DNA of 64,000 bases from Mangifera indica. Lineage: Eukaryota > Streptophyta > Magnoliopsida > Sapindales > Anacardiaceae. A program made the translations under genes and the position numbers. Shown piece by piece: positions 1-12,482 of this stretch. The stretch's first letter is position 1; every line of letters starts with the position of its first letter. The DNA lies in assembly GCF_011075055.1 (NCBI RefSeq), contig NC_058152.1:8618001-8682000 (forward strand), written 5' to 3'. The notes under the pieces were generated by a model. That model was not told where the DNA came from. It made no database searches and saw only the letters and a program-made list of their open reading frames with translations.

Positions 1-225
1 GCCTTATGGAAAGATGTCTCAAGGAGGTGATGATAATGGATATTAGTAAGGTCCTTACTCCCTCAAAGGCTAGCCCTTTTGCTACTAAACTTTGAAGTAA
101 GCTATTTGAAAGAAGGCAAGGTGTTTCGACATTGGATTTGTTTCCTACCCTAGAAAGAAAGTGTCTGAGTAGAACCATAATGACTCCTTAGAAAGAAGTG
201 GCAGAGGAAGATACCAACTTCCGGT
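1..225 (+). pseudogene. Fragment of LINE ORF1 (Gag-like), N-terminal part
   Basis: A short reading frame with stops resembles the N-terminal part of the LINE ORF1 found at 637-2058: both have a 'LF..KK/RR' block, then a 'Phe-Pro/Glu-Pro' block, then 'KEVAE/QEVVE'. The match ends near 225, where the 5' UTR-like, T-rich sequence of the next LINE begins. The same segment can be recognised in the LINE ORF1 relic at about 8070-8340. This is a decayed remnant with no expected product; the window starts inside or just before it. Confidence 0.5.
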
Positions 226-636
226 CCGGTGACCCTCTGGTCACTGGATTTCCTCTCTCGGTGTTTCTTTCCTTTTTTTTAGTTTTCCAGCTTTTCTTTT
301 AGTTTCCCCTCTGGTTTGTTTCCTTCTTGTTTCCTTTCAAGTGTTGCTTTGTTTTCTCGGTAATTTTCTTTGTTTTAGTTTTTGTTTTCCATTTCTTTGG
401 CGATTTTTGTTAGGTTGACGTTGTTTGTTTTTCTTATGGATTATTCTTGGAGCGGTTCTTCAAAATTCAAATTTTACTGAGCTTTGTGTTCTTTCATGCG
501 GCTTTCCCTTTTGGTGTAAGCTACAGGTTTTCTTTTTCGTGGATAGTATTCTCTTTCCTATTTTAGTGGTGCTTAGGCTGTTGTGCACTGCTTCTTGCTG
601 AGATTTCTTATTTATCGAAAAGAGTTTTTATTTCCC

Positions 637-2058
637 ATGCAACATCCCTCTCATATGTCTGAATCTCCCTTGTACCAAAATAATATGGTTTCTCTTGTCA
701 TGGGAAAGGCATCTGAATCTACTCCATGTTTGGTTGAGCTTGCGAAAGCGGTTGGAGAGGGGGAAAAGAAGGTTTCATGGAACTCTCTCTTCACCCCTAA
801 GAAGTCAAATGTAAAGCTGGAGTTCTTTGAACCTAAAGGGAAAGATACTAAGGGGCGGATTTGTGTGGCACCTCCTCAAGAAGTTGTTGAGCAAGGTGCA
901 ATAAAATGGAACACATGTGCGGTAGCTTTTTTTCTTGGCAAAAGGCCACCATTCTTGACGGTCAAAAGAGCACTGGAGAAGATGTGGACTGCCTTTGGCC
1001 TTATAGATGTTATGACTTTAGGCCAAGGTATGTTTATTCTTAAGTTTCAAGACTTTGATGGAGTTATGAGAGTCGTGAAAGAGGGACAACTTACCATACA
1101 AGGACAACCGTTTCTTGTTAGGAAATGGACTATAAACCTCCCTATGGTGGTTAATGACGTCAAGAAAGTGGCTATATGGGTTAGAATGTATGGCATTCCC
1201 CTTGAGTTTTAGACTCTGAAAGGCCTCAGCTACATAGCAAGTGCAATTGGAAATCCTCTTTATATGGATTCCATTACTGAAGAAGGGATAAGATTGGATT
1301 ATGCTAGAGTTTGTATTGAGATAAAGGTGGATACGAAATGCGCCAATTCTATTAGCCTAACTTTGACGAATGGAGAATCCATGGTAATTAATGTAGAATA
1401 TACTTGGAAACCTATAAAATGCAATGGATGTCAATGTTTTGGTCACTCCACAACAAGTTGCACATTAGCACCAAAGCTAGGTGATGACTCAACTCCATGA
1501 AATATATTGAAGGAGAGGGGTGGAATTGTTTTACCTAGGAAACTTCATGGGAAAGACAAAATAGTGCAAGTAACAAAAGGCTATGACAAGAAAACCAAAG
1601 GCAAAGTGGTGGAGATGCAAAAACCTATGGAAAAAAATTTGTTAACTCATAAGAGTAATAGATTTTCTACATTAGCTATTAAGGAGTCTCAAGAGTTAGA
1701 AAAAGAGAACATAATGTTGAATAAGGAAGGAAAACATGGGAACACCACTGGTGATGCAAAAATGGAAGGAAAGAGGTATGAAAGTGAAGCTAGCACGTCG
1801 AAAGAGCCTTGTTCTCCCTCGGCAGCAAGTGTGAGTGCTAGAGAGAGTGATGAATCTTCCATAAACACAATTAGAAGTTTAAGTGTTGTGGAGGACATAG
1901 ATAAAGAAGCCTCTCCAACAATGGTTCCGTTTGGTGGAAAACTTAAGGTGGATGAGATGGATTTTAGGAAGGAGGATACTGATTTGAAGAGTAGGAACAA
2001 GGGGAAGAAATCGGCAAAGCAAAGGAAAGCAAATTCCCCACCCCCTTCCTCCAAATGA
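637..2058 (+). pseudogene. LINE A ORF1: Gag-like protein with DUF4283 and zinc knuckle
   Basis: This is the RNA-binding protein of a plant LINE. From the N-terminus it has a low-complexity leader, a DUF4283-type domain (about codons 85-200, around 'AVAFFLGKRPPF' and 'GQPFLVRKW'), a CCHC-like zinc knuckle (C-x2-C-x4-H-x4-C, near 1423-1464) and a charged, Lys/Ser-rich tail. The frame stays open except for two in-frame stops, TAG at 1210-1212 and TGA at 1498-1500. Both fall where relatives usually have Trp, and the same frame continues after each. The first in-frame ATG is at 583, but 637 or 655 fits the family's usual start better. The stop overlaps the ORF2 start as ATGA. Confidence 0.8.
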
Positions 2059-5000
2059 CCAAATTTACATGCTGGAACATTAGGGGCCTTAATGCTCCTA
2101 TCAAGCAAAGGGAGGTTAGACATCTCATTTTTCAGAATAACATTGATTTCATAGCTGTTCTAGAAACTAAAATAGGGTCTCATAATCTATCTAGAGTGAC
2201 TAATAATATTTGGAGGGATTGGGAGTATGACAACAATAATGGGGTTTGCCCTAATGGGAGAATTTGGGTAGGATGGAATAAGGAAGCTATCAGAATAGAC
2301 ATTAAAGAGAAGGCCCCCCAATTCATTCATGGTGAAGCTTGGTTAGTGAAGGAGAAAACCCATGTGGCTATTTCCATAGTGTATGGTTTTTAATCAAGCT
2401 TTGGAGAGGAAAAGTCTATGAAGAGAAATTATTAAACACTCAAATCAGATGGGTAGTAAGCCTTGGCTAATCATGGGTGATTTCAATGCAATTAGAGGTC
2501 CGAATGAAAAAATAAGAGGGGCTGCGTAGGGAGATACATATTGTGATGATTTAAACAATTGTTGTAGAGAGGCTAATTTAGATGACTTGAGGTATATGGG
2601 GAACCACCTCACGTGGAGTAATTCTAGTGAAGGGCAAAGGAGGATAGCATGCAAATTGGATAGAACACTTGTCAATGAATATTGGAGTGATGTATTTGCG
2701 GATTCCTTTGCTAGCTTTCTCAATCCTTTTATCTCAGATCACTCTCTATGTGTTGTGACTTGTGGGGGTGTTAAGGAGAGGAAGGTCCCATTCAAGTTCT
2801 ACAACATGTGGGCAAAACATGAAAACTTCCTCAATGTTGTAAGGAAGGCTTGGAAAGAGGATTTTGATGGTAGCCCTATGTTCAATCTTGTCAACAAACT
2901 CAAGGGATTAAAAGGTGTATTGAGGAAGCTGAATAAGGATGGCTTTTGGAAAATCTCCGATAAGGTGGTAGAAGCAAAAGATAAGTTGGAGAATATTCAA
3001 AATAGGCTCCAAAGCTACCCTCTTGATAAAGACTTAGCTAAAGAAGAAAAAGCTTGGCTGGATAATTATAGTAGACTAATTGAAGCTGAAGAATCCTTGG
3101 CTCGCCAAAAAGCAAAGGTCCATTAGCTTCAAGAAGGAATCAAAACACCAAATACTTCTTTAAATGTATTAAAGCACGAAGGAATAGAAATTCTATTAAT
3201 TGAGTGTGCCTTGACGATGGGACTTTTGTGAGTGACATGGGAGATGTAAAGAAGGAATTTGTAGGCTACTTCAAAAAGGTTCTCAACTCCAAGGATTCTT
3301 GCAATTCAAATATTGAGGAAATTCAAAGGCTGGTCACTTTCCAAATGGTGTATTAAGATAAGGAGAGCATGATCAAGGAAGTGGAAGAGGATGAAATCAA
3401 ATCCATTATCTTTGCCATGGACAACAATAAAGCTTTAGGGTCGGATGGATATGGTGCATTCTTCTTTAAGGCAGCTTGGGAGATTGTTAGGAGTGATATG
3501 TCAAAGCAATTAAGCATTTCTTCTCCTCGGGTCATCTCCTTAAAGAGGTAAATTGTACTATCCTTGCTCTTGTTCCTAAGGTTGTTAACTCTTCAATGTG
3601 CAAGGACTATCGGCCTATAGCTTGCTGTAATACTATTTACAAATGCATCTCCAAGATCCTTGCCAATCGTCTCAAAGTTATCCTCCCTAACTTCGTTGAT
3701 AAAGCCCAAAGAGCCTTTGTGGGTGGATGGAATATTGGAGAAAACATCATGTTGTGTCAAGACCTTATGCATAACTTTCATAAAGTGAGCAAAGACAAGA
3801 AGTATGCTATGAAGATTGATCTTTTAAAGGCATATGACACGGTTCATTGGGATTTCATTCTTGCAATTCTTGGAGCCATTGGCATTCCGGATAAATTCGT
3901 AGGCTGGATTAAGAGTTGCATCACAACTCCTTCTTTCTCCTTAGGGATTAATGATGAATTAGTTGGATTTTTCAAGAGTTCTCATGGTCTAAGACAAGGG
4001 GACCCTATATCACCTTACCTATTTGTCATGGCAATGGAAATACTTTCCCGTATGCTTGGGGAGCTCAAGAACAATCCTTCTTTTGGCCATAATTGGAAAT
4101 GTAAGAAAAACAATATAACTCATCTATGTTTTGCCGATGATCTTATTTTGTTTTGTAGGGCGGATTTTGATTCTATCTCCCTTATGGAAAACACTCTAAT
4201 CTTTTTCCATAAATGGTCCGAGCTCAAAATGAATTGTACTAAAAGCAATAACTTCCTTTCCGAGGTTTCCCAAGAGGAGAAGATTAAGCTCTCGGCTACT
4301 ATCAATATAGAGGTGGGAGAATTGCCTTTCAAGTACCTAGGTGTTCCAATAACTTCCTCTAAGCTCAAAAGTAGTGATTGCAAACTGCTAATTCAAAAGA
4401 TTATGGGGCGAATTACCTTTTGGCGTAGCAAATCATTATCCTATGCGGGTAGACTTACTCTCATAAAGGCAATCCTCTTTAGCATTCAAGTGTATTGGTC
4501 CTCTATCTTTATACTCTCATCTAGTGTCCATAAGGAGATTGATGGAATCCTAAGGAAGTTCCTTTGGAGTGGTGTGTCAATGGACGGAAAAAAAAGCAAA
4601 AGTTACATGGGATGAGGTTTGCGTTCCTAAAATGAAGGGTGGCTTAGGTATTATGCGGAGCAAATCTTGGAACAAAGCTGCCATTATCAAGAACATGTGA
4701 AAGATCCTTCTTAACAAGAGTAATTCACTTTGGGGGGAATGGATTAAAGAAAACAAACTAAGAGGTAAATGTTTTTGGGAAATAAAACCTAATGGGGAGA
4801 GTTCTTGGGTGTGGAGAAAGATCTTAGGGCTTAGAGAACTAATGAAGAACAAGTTCAAGAAGATCATCGGCAATGGAGAGAATACATTTCTTTGGCATGA
4901 TAATTGGCACCCCTTTGGACCTTTGCTAGAAAATATGGATCTCTGGTCATCTATGATTTGGGCATCCCTAAGCATGCACTAGTAAAGGAAGTAGTTGATG

Positions 5001-5671
5001 GTAATAGGTGGAGATGGCCGGTGGCAAATTCATGTCATCTATTGGAGATAAAGGATTCTCTACCTTGCTGCCCAATGGGAAGAGAAGACTCTCTAATTTG
5101 GACCCCTAAATCCAATGGCATCTTTTCCATCAAATCAGCTTGGGAGGTGATTCACACTAGGAGAGAAAAGGTTACTTGGCACAACCTTGTGTGGTTCAAA
5201 AGACACTTTTTTAGACATTCCTTCATTGTATGGCTAAGAATAAGAGGCAAACTTATGACAAGGGATAAGTTGCTAAGAATCGGTCTTGTCTCTCAAAATG
5301 TGTGCCCTTTGTGTAATGTGGAACCAGAAAACATGGATCACCTTTTCTTTAAATGCACCTTTAGCTCCTAAATCTAGAATGAAGTTCTTAATCTTTGTCA
5401 TCAACTTATCCTTCCTCAACAATGGGTTTCTTTGATTGAGGACTTGGCTAGAAAATGGAAGGAAGACAATTTCAAGAACATTGTATATAAGTTAAGTTTA
5501 GGTGCGGCCGTCTACTACATTTGGAACGTTAGGAATGACATTTGCTTTGGAAGAGGTGGACTACCGAAAGAGAGAATAATTATGCTCATAAAAGATTATG
5601 TTAGAGTTCGGGTGACTTGTTTGAACAAAGTGAACAAGACTAGTGGAAATGAATTCATTGCTAACAAATAG
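2055..5671 (+). pseudogene. LINE A ORF2: endonuclease-reverse transcriptase, broken
   Basis: ORF2 starts at ATG 2055 inside the ORF1 stop. The domain order is: an AP-endonuclease (start 'MTKFTCWNIRGLN', then 'GDFNAIRG' near 2477 and 'SDHS' near 2740); a reverse transcriptase (3370-4610, with 'YRPIACC', 'LLKAYD', 'GLRQGDPISPYLF' and the catalytic FADD near 4130-4144); and a C-terminal zinc-binding module (zf-RVT, 'CPLCNVEPENMDHLFFKC', near 5299-5352). The coding frame is interrupted by a stop or frameshift near 2391, 2527, 3124-3160, 3550, 4605, 4698, 4905 and 5369. Catalytic RT residues are still readable, but the polyprotein cannot be made whole. Confidence 0.88.
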
Positions 5672-5940
5672 GTTATCCCTCATTCGATTTTCTTGTAGTC
5701 ATTTGGGGAGATTCGGTCCTCTTGAGTTTGTAGTCCTTTTAGTTGTTTTTTTGTATTAGTGGTGTTATTTGGAGTTTATATGTATTGTAATTTGGTTTCT
5801 ATTGGTTCTTGGTGTTTGCGGTATAACCTGGGGGATTGTCCTAGGTATGCATGTATTAGGCTTAATCTAGGGGCTTTGTCCTAGATAAGCCATTTGTATA
5901 TTCTTTCTTTGGTATAAAATTATTACTTACCAAAAAAAAA
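5672..5940 (+). other. LINE A 3' UTR and A-tail
   Basis: Non-coding sequence after ORF2, with a G/T-rich middle and ending in TTACTTACC followed by nine A. The reverse complement of this segment recurs almost intact at 39331-39600, which confirms it as the mobile 3' end of this LINE subfamily. Confidence 0.8.
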
Positions 5941-7261
5941 ATTACATGGACATACACAAACTTTGGAAGGAAATAAGTAGACAAGCAAGTGCTCTAATGA
6001 ACTTGTCATGGGTTATCTTGGGAGACTTCAATGCCATAAGAAGAATGAATGAGAAATGTGGTGGATTAGCTAAATGGGAGAATTATCAAATTGAACTTGA
6101 TGTTTACTGTAAATATGCAAGTTTGAATGATCTTCAGTACATAAGATCTTTCTATACTTGGAGTAATAAAAGTGAAAGGGATAGGAGGATTGTTTGCAAG
6201 TTAGATAAGATTCTAACAAATGACAAGTGTTTAGATACCTTTATAGACTCCATGGGAATCTTCCTTCCAAACTCAATTTCAGATCATTGTCCTAGAGTTA
6301 TCTTAAGAGGCAAAGTTTATGAATATAGAAGAAGCCCTTTTAAATTCTTCAACTTTTGAGTGATTCATTGGAATTTTATGCCATCGGTGTAAGAAGCTTG
6401 GAAAGAGAAAGTGATTGGAAGCCCTATGTTTTGGCTCTACTATAAATTAAAGAAAATTAAATTAAAGTTAAAGGAGCCTGACAAAAAGGAACTTTGGAGC
6501 ATCACAAGAAAGGTTAATGTTGCTAAAATTACTTTTGAGAGCATCCAAAGACACCTTGCATCTAACCCCTTGATGATAAAATTATAGATGAAGAAAAAAA
6601 AGATGGAGAAAGAGCTAAGAAGATTAAGTGAAGTGGAAGAATACCTAATAAAGCAAAAGTCTAGAATCCATTGGCTTGAAAAAAAAGACCTAAACATTGA
6701 TATTTCTTCAAATGCATGCAAAGTAGGAAGATCTTTCGTAAAAAACATTAGATATTTTCTTTAGAAACCTTTTAAACGGCCCTAAGGGTAAAATGAAGAA
6801 AGATAAGCTTTTGTGCTCATTAATTATAAGGTTCCAAAGAAGTAAGTGGAAAAGATGATCATGGAAATGACAAGTGAAGAAATCAAGAAAGTGATTTTCA
6901 AAATGGATAACAATAAAGCCTCAAGCTCAAATGGTTTTGGTACTTATATATTCAAAAGAGCTTGGGACATTATTGGTAAAGAGGTGGTTGAAACTACCCT
7001 CAACCCTAAACCCCTCAAAGAGTTGAATTGTACAATCATTGCCCTTATCCTTAAATGCTCTAACCCTACTTTTTGTAAGGATTTCTAATCACTCTCTTGT
7101 TGCAATACAATGTACAAATGTATCATAAGGATTTTGGCTAATAGGCTCAAGGACATTCTCTTGAATTTCATTAGCAAAGCTTAAGCTATTTTTGTAAAAT
7201 AAAGGAATATTAGAGATAACATACACCTTTGACAAGAGTTGATGAACAAAATAATGAAAAG
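5941..7261 (+). pseudogene. LINE ORF2 fragment (endonuclease to early RT)
   Basis: Directly after the A-tail of LINE A comes the middle of another LINE ORF2. The endonuclease motifs 'WVILGDFNAIRR' (near 6009) and 'SISDH' (near 6277) are followed by the linker ('KQKSRIHWLEK', near 6649) and the start of the RT ('MDNNKASSSNGFG', near 6903). Then 'CNTMYKCI.RILANRLK' is still readable with stops near 7100-7150. Its 5' half is missing, and its 3' side gives way to a T-rich stretch that looks like the 5' UTR of the next LINE. The ORFs at 5946-6359 and 6846-7088 are its longest open pieces. Confidence 0.75.
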
Positions 7262-8905
7262 TTTTTCTCTTTCTTATGTTTCAAATGTTCTCTCTTCTTT
7301 CTTAATTGTTAGTTTTTCATCCTCATATCTTCTTCTTCTTTTTTTTCTTTAAATGTCTCCCAACTAGTGGCCCTTTAGAGGCCAAACCTCATAGTTGGAG
7401 ACCCTATTGGTCTCTAGTGAAAATAAGTCTTGTGTTTGTTTTGGGTACTTTTTGTTCTTTTTCTTTCCTCCTCATTATTATCCTTATTTCATCATCTCTT
7501 CTTTTTGGTAGCTTGGTTTTTTTACTATTGTTTCTGGTACCAGTTAGGAGTCTTGTGGTTGTGGTCTTTTTATCCTAGTGCTAATATGGAATTTTTCCTT
7601 GTTGGTTTTGTTGTGTTTTTCCCCTTCTTTAGAAGGATTTGATAATTGTTGGTGGTTTTGTTTTAGGCTTGAGGTGTGGTTTATGGTTAGCTTTAACTTT
7701 ATGATAGGTGGTTCTTGGCTACTTGCTATAAGGTTTTGGTTACCTTCTTGTTTGTGAGTGGCTCGAGGGTGGTATGGTTTGGCTACTCGAGGTATGTTCT
7801 ATCTTTGGTATTGGTTACTGTGTTTCTTACTCTATGGTGACATGGCGTGTCGTTTAAGTTTTGTGTGTTAGCTTCCTCCCATTAGCTAGTAGTGTTTTGT
7901 TTTATAGGTGATTCAGACCGAGTTTGCTTTGGGCCAGATCCAATTTCCTTTAAAGCCTTTAGAGTCCCATAATTTTCATACAACATTTTTTTGTCCTGTT
8001 TGTTTGTTTCTTTGTATTGTTGAAGTTACTCTGTTTTTCTTCATTTCCCTAGTTTGTTGTTTCTCTTGATGACTAATTCTTTGGAAAAGGCTAAGATCTT
8101 GGTGTCTCATCCTACGATTATTAGAGGTGAGATGAAGTCCAAATGATTTGTGAAAAGTTCTAGTGTCGGGAAAAACCTTATTTCTAATAGTCTGTCTACC
8201 AAGCCTTAGAATAAGTTACTTGAAAGGAAAAGAACTTGTGTTAAAAAAAAAAAGAACTTATGCTAGCTTAGAGTTTTTCCCTCTATCAGAGAGGAAATAA
8301 GCAAGTCGTGCAATTGTGGCCCCCTCTAAAGAAGTTACAAATAAAGGTGCTAAGAGGTAGAAGACATGTGTTGTGGGTTTCTTCTTAGGGAGAAAGTCCT
8401 CTTCCTAGTGTTTAAGAAGTATGTAAACCGAATGTTCGTAAGCCTTGTTCTTGTGGAGATTACTTCAAATGGGCAAGGTTTATTTATGCTTAGATTTAGG
8501 AATAATGATAATCTAGTGAAGGTTATTTAAAAAGGTCCTCAAGTGGTAGGAGGGTAGCCCTTTTTTGTTCAAAAATTAGGGTAAGAATTTTGTAATGGTA
8601 ATAGAGAACATAAAAAAAGTTTTTGTGTAGGTTAAGATTTATGGCATCCTATTTTAGTATTAGAGCATCAAGGGTCTTACTTACTTGGCTAGTTAACTTG
8701 GCAGGCCTCTTTACTTGGATTCAGTCACGAAGGATGGTTCTCGGCTTGAATTTGTAAGAATATGTGTTGAGATGGGAGTCAATAACATTTTCTTGGATTT
8801 CATATGCCTTGTCTTGTCGAATAGAGAAATGTCTTGGTTGCAATTTGTATGGTCATGGCAAGGAAGAATGCATAAATAAAGTGGAAAAGAAAGAAGCCTC
8901 GACAG

Positions 8906-8910
8906 TCTAA
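8906..8910. other. Target-site duplication, left (TCTAA)
   Basis: TCTAA just before the left LTR. The identical five bases sit at 19061-19065 after the right LTR. Five bp is the usual Ty3/gypsy duplication length. Confidence 0.85.
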
Positions 8911-9663
8911 TCACGAAGATCAAGGTATTGATCAAGTGTAACAAAGCAAGTATTCCTAAGATCCTTTGCAAGGAATTGGTGGTCCAATGACTAGAGCAAG
9001 GACAAAAAAGATGAAATAGGCTTTATAAGGCTTAATCATGGAGATGCACGACAAAAGGGATGTTCTAGAAGTTTCCAATACTACACCAAGGATAATCACT
9101 TATCTTTATGTGCAAGATAATGGACAAGACTTCGAACTTAAAGAATAAAGCTTGGAATCCATGATATAATTTCGGGCCGTATGACCCAAGCTAAAGAAAG
9201 CTTAAATAAAATGATTAGGTGTTTTGGGTTGTTAGATTTTAAGTTAAGGCTAAATATACATGTAAAAGACTTAACTTCTTGGGTTTATTTGGGCTTGTAG
9301 GTTGGCCCATGTCTTGATATATTAGCTAGGGTTTTTACTTTGACTTTTATGCCTAAGATTATTATGATTACATGCCTATATAAAGGCTACAACTATGAAA
9401 AACGAAAATAGACATATCATTAATAATTTTGAGATATTTTTAGCAAACTTTGCTTTGTTTCCTTGTGTTCTTGGAAGAATACATCATCTTAACTTATCAA
9501 AGAAGTGATCAACCTTTATGGCATCTTAAGATTGAGGTTTTAAGGACTTAGTTTCCTTAGGGTTCTAATCTAATTGATCAAATTTGTTTTCTAGTTTTTT
9601 GGGGTGTGTATAACAGATTGATTCAAGGGTTCCTAGGGCAGGTTGCCTAGCGGTTCTTTATCA
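8911..9663 (+). repeat. Left LTR of gypsy element 1
   Basis: A 753-bp repeat of 18309-19060 in the same orientation. It ends ...TTTATCA just before TT and the primer site; its first bases are TC where the right copy has TG. The first 200 bp contain a degraded reading frame like the tail of plant gypsy Pol proteins ('GPMTRARTKKMK', near 8971-9016). A TATA-like 'CCTATATAAAGG' lies near 9374. Confidence 0.85.
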
Positions 9664-9665
9664 TT

Positions 9666-9678
9666 TGGTATCAGAGTC
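9666..9678 (+). other. Primer binding site (initiator Met tRNA type)
   Basis: TGGTATCAGAGTC, two bases after the left LTR, matches the standard plant LTR-retrotransposon primer site complementary to the 3' end of initiator tRNA-Met (TGGTATCAGAGC) except for one base. It fixes the left repeat as the 5' LTR and the element as plus-strand. Confidence 0.85.
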
Positions 9679-9754
9679 TTGTTTCTAAAAGCAGGTTTAC
9701 GTCTCTTTTATCCATCTTTATTTAGTACTTTTCTTTATGCCTTAATCGTTCCTT

Positions 9755-11735
9755 GTGTTCCTTTTCGTGAGTTTGAAGACTTGTTTCCCGTAGAGATTCC
9801 CTATGGATTACCTCCTTTAAGAGGTATTGAGCACCAAATTGACTTCATACCTAGGGTTGTCATACCAAATTGACCTACCTATAGAACTAATCCTGAGAAG
9901 ACAAAGGAGATACAAAGGCAAGTGGATGAGTTTATGGAAAAGGATTTATGAGAGAGAATCTTAGCCTATGCTCGGTTCCTATCATTCTAGTCCTAAAGAA
10001 AGATGAAACATGGTACATGTGTGTGGATTTTCGAGACATCAATAAGATCATTGTAAAGTATAGACATCCTATCCCTAGATTAGATGATATGCTTGATGAG
10101 TTGCATGGTTCGTATATGTTTTCAAAAATTGATTTAAAGAGTGGTTACTATCAAATTCGCATGAAAGAGGTAGATGAATGGAAGACCATATTTAAAACTA
10201 AATATGGATTGTATGAGTGGTTAGTAATGTCTTTTGGTTTAACTAATGCACTTAGTACATTCATAAGGTTAATGAATCATGTCTTGTGTGCTTTCATAGG
10301 TAAATTTGTAATAGTTTATTTTGATGATATTTTAGTTTATAACAAGAATTTGGGTGAACATGTGAAACACTTGCATGTTGTTTTTAGTGTGTTAAAAGAG
10401 AACCGATTGTATGCTAATCTTAAAAAGTGTACATTTTGCATGGAATCCGTTGTATTTCTTGGTTATGTTGTTAGTTCGTAAGGTATTAGTGTCGATGAAG
10501 AGAAGGTAAAGGTGATAAGGGACTGGCCTACACCTAAGAACACGAACAAGGTAAGAAGTTTTCATGGTTTAGCAAGTTTTTATTGAAGGTTTATTAAGAA
10601 TTTCAATTTTATTGTTGCACTTTTGAATGAACTTGTTAAAAAGAATGTTGTTTTTAAGTGGGGAGATGTGCATGATTAGGCTTTCAATACCTTGAAAGAA
10701 AAGCTTACTAATGCACCTTTATTATGTTTGCCTAACTTTGATAAAATTTTTTAGGTAAAATGTGACACATCTAAATAGGAATAGGGGTTATTTTGATGCA
10801 AGATTCCAAACCAATTGCTTACTTTAGTGAAAAGCTAAGTGGGGCAGCCTTGAATTATCCCATTTATGATAAGGAACTTTATGCATTGGTAAGAACTCTT
10901 CAAACATGGCAACATTATTTGTGGCCAAGGGAATTCATCATTTATTCTGATCATGAGAGCTTAAAGTTCTTGAAATCCCAAGGTAAGCTTAATAAAAGAT
11001 ATGCTAAGTGGTTGAAATTCATTGAAACGTTTTCTTATGTGATCAAGTACAAACATGGAAAGGAAAACGTTGTTGGCAATGCATTGTCTAGGAGGCACAC
11101 ATTACTTACTTCTTTGCAAACTAAGTTACTTTGTTTTGAATTACTTAAGGACTTATATACTAATGATTCTGATTTTGGCCAAGTATAGAATGCATGTGAT
11201 AAATGTGCGTTTGGTGATTTTTATAGGCATGAAAGATTTCTGTTTAAGAGAGATAAATTATGTGTACCTATTTGTTTTATTTGTGAGTTGCTTGTTAGGG
11301 AAACTCATAGGGATGGGTTGATGGGTCACTTTGGTGTGCAAAAAACTTTAGATATATTACGTGAGCATTTTTATTGGCCTAATATGAAGCATGATATGCA
11401 ATCTATTTGTGATAAGTGTATTACATGTAAGCAAGCAAAATCTAAGGTCAAACCACATGGGTTGTATACCCCTTTACCCGTACCTAATCAACCTTGGATT
11501 GATATTTCTATGGATTTTGTCTTAGGATTATCGAAGCCTCAAAGTGGTAAGGACAACATATTTGTAGTTGTTGATAGGTTTAGTAAAATGGCTCATTTTA
11601 TTGCATGTTCTAAAACCAATGATGTAACATATATTGCTGATTTGTTCTTTAAGGAAGTGGTCCGCTTGCATGGTCTGCCAAGAACCATTGTTAGTGAAAT
11701 ATATTGCTGATTTGTTCGCTTGCATGGTCTGCCAA
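9755..11735 (+). pseudogene. Gypsy element 1 pol, first part: RT, RNase H, integrase start
   Basis: A typical plant Ty3/gypsy pol. The RT leader 'GLPPLRGIEHQIDFIP' (near 9811) leads into RT blocks '[12 protein letters not shown]', '[16 protein letters not shown]', 'MSFGLTNA' and the catalytic YFDD near 10318-10329. RNase H follows (10780-11090, '[19 protein letters not shown]'). Next come the integrase zinc finger (H near 11325, C-x2-C near 11417-11428) and the first part of the integrase core ('[11 protein letters not shown]', '[12 protein letters not shown]'). Stops occur near 9873, 9947, 10480, 10677 and elsewhere. The integrase ends abruptly at about 11690 at a scrambled junction. Confidence 0.85.
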
Positions 11736-11987
11736 GGAAGTGGTTCACAAGAATCATGTTTTATGTGCATTCATAGGTAGATTTGTGGTTGTTTATTTTG
11801 AGGACATTCTAAAATATAGTAAGAATTTAAATGATTATATTGAGCAATTTGAGGTGTGCTAGATGTTTTAAAAACAGAAAGATTGTTTGCTAACCTTAAG
11901 AAGTATTTCTTTTGTATAAATCAGAGTATGTTTCTAGGTTATATGGTATTGACTAAAGGAATATCAGTTGATGAAGAAAAGGGTAAG

Positions 11988-12482
11988 TGTAACGTCTCCT
12001 AACCAATAGGTGTGTTACAAAAAAAGGGCAAGAGATCCCTTATTTTTTAGGGTTTGGGGAATTTTTTTTTTTTTGCCCTGTAACAATCCTAATTAGCAAT
12101 TCACACAAACCAATCCTACCAATTGATTGGATTTTCATCAACATCATCACAATTAACAAAGTAAATACTTAATAGTAACCATTATAAAAATTAACATCTA
12201 TAGAAACTTTATAACCAATTTCAATGACTAGTTATATATATACATATATAGATATATATACACACAATCACATATATACATATAGGAAACAAAATATATA
12301 CATATTCACCAATATCTATATCAAGTGTATATATATATGCATATATTCACATATTCATTCCTTTTCTTACTATACAAATATGATTCACCCATTACGATTT
12401 ATGCATGTATGAATACTATGATTTTTCAATTTTCTGATCGTACATCTCTAAACTCTTTATCAACCATATAGGCTTGTATACA
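11988..12482 (-). repeat. Remnant of 3' LTR of gypsy element 2
   Basis: About 495 bp matching the first part (plus-strand left side) of the LTR at 15529-17524. It starts TGTAAC and contains a TA-rich tract at 12231-12350. The match stops inside 'GTATACAT', where RNase H sequence begins, so most of this LTR has been deleted. Confidence 0.8.

Larger units (their letters stand above)
226..5940 (+). mobile_element. Near full-length decayed LINE (plant L1-type), 'LINE A'
   Basis: The order is a T-rich 5' UTR (about 226-636), ORF1 (637-2058), ORF2 (2055-5671), a 3' UTR and a terminal A-tract at 5932-5940 ending TTACC-A(9). This is the layout of plant L1-like non-LTR retrotransposons, which move by target-primed reverse transcription. 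The 5' boundary is placed where the ORF1 relic of another LINE stops and is accurate to perhaps 20 bp. I could not find a clear target-site duplication. Both ORFs have stops or frameshifts, so it cannot move on its own. A truncated copy of its 3' end lies in reverse at 39317-39714. Confidence 0.85.

Noticed and set aside
7306..7642. Hydrophobic ORFs that look like membrane proteins
   Set aside because: They lie in the T-rich 5' UTR-like part of LINE B; hydrophobicity follows from the TTT/CTT content.
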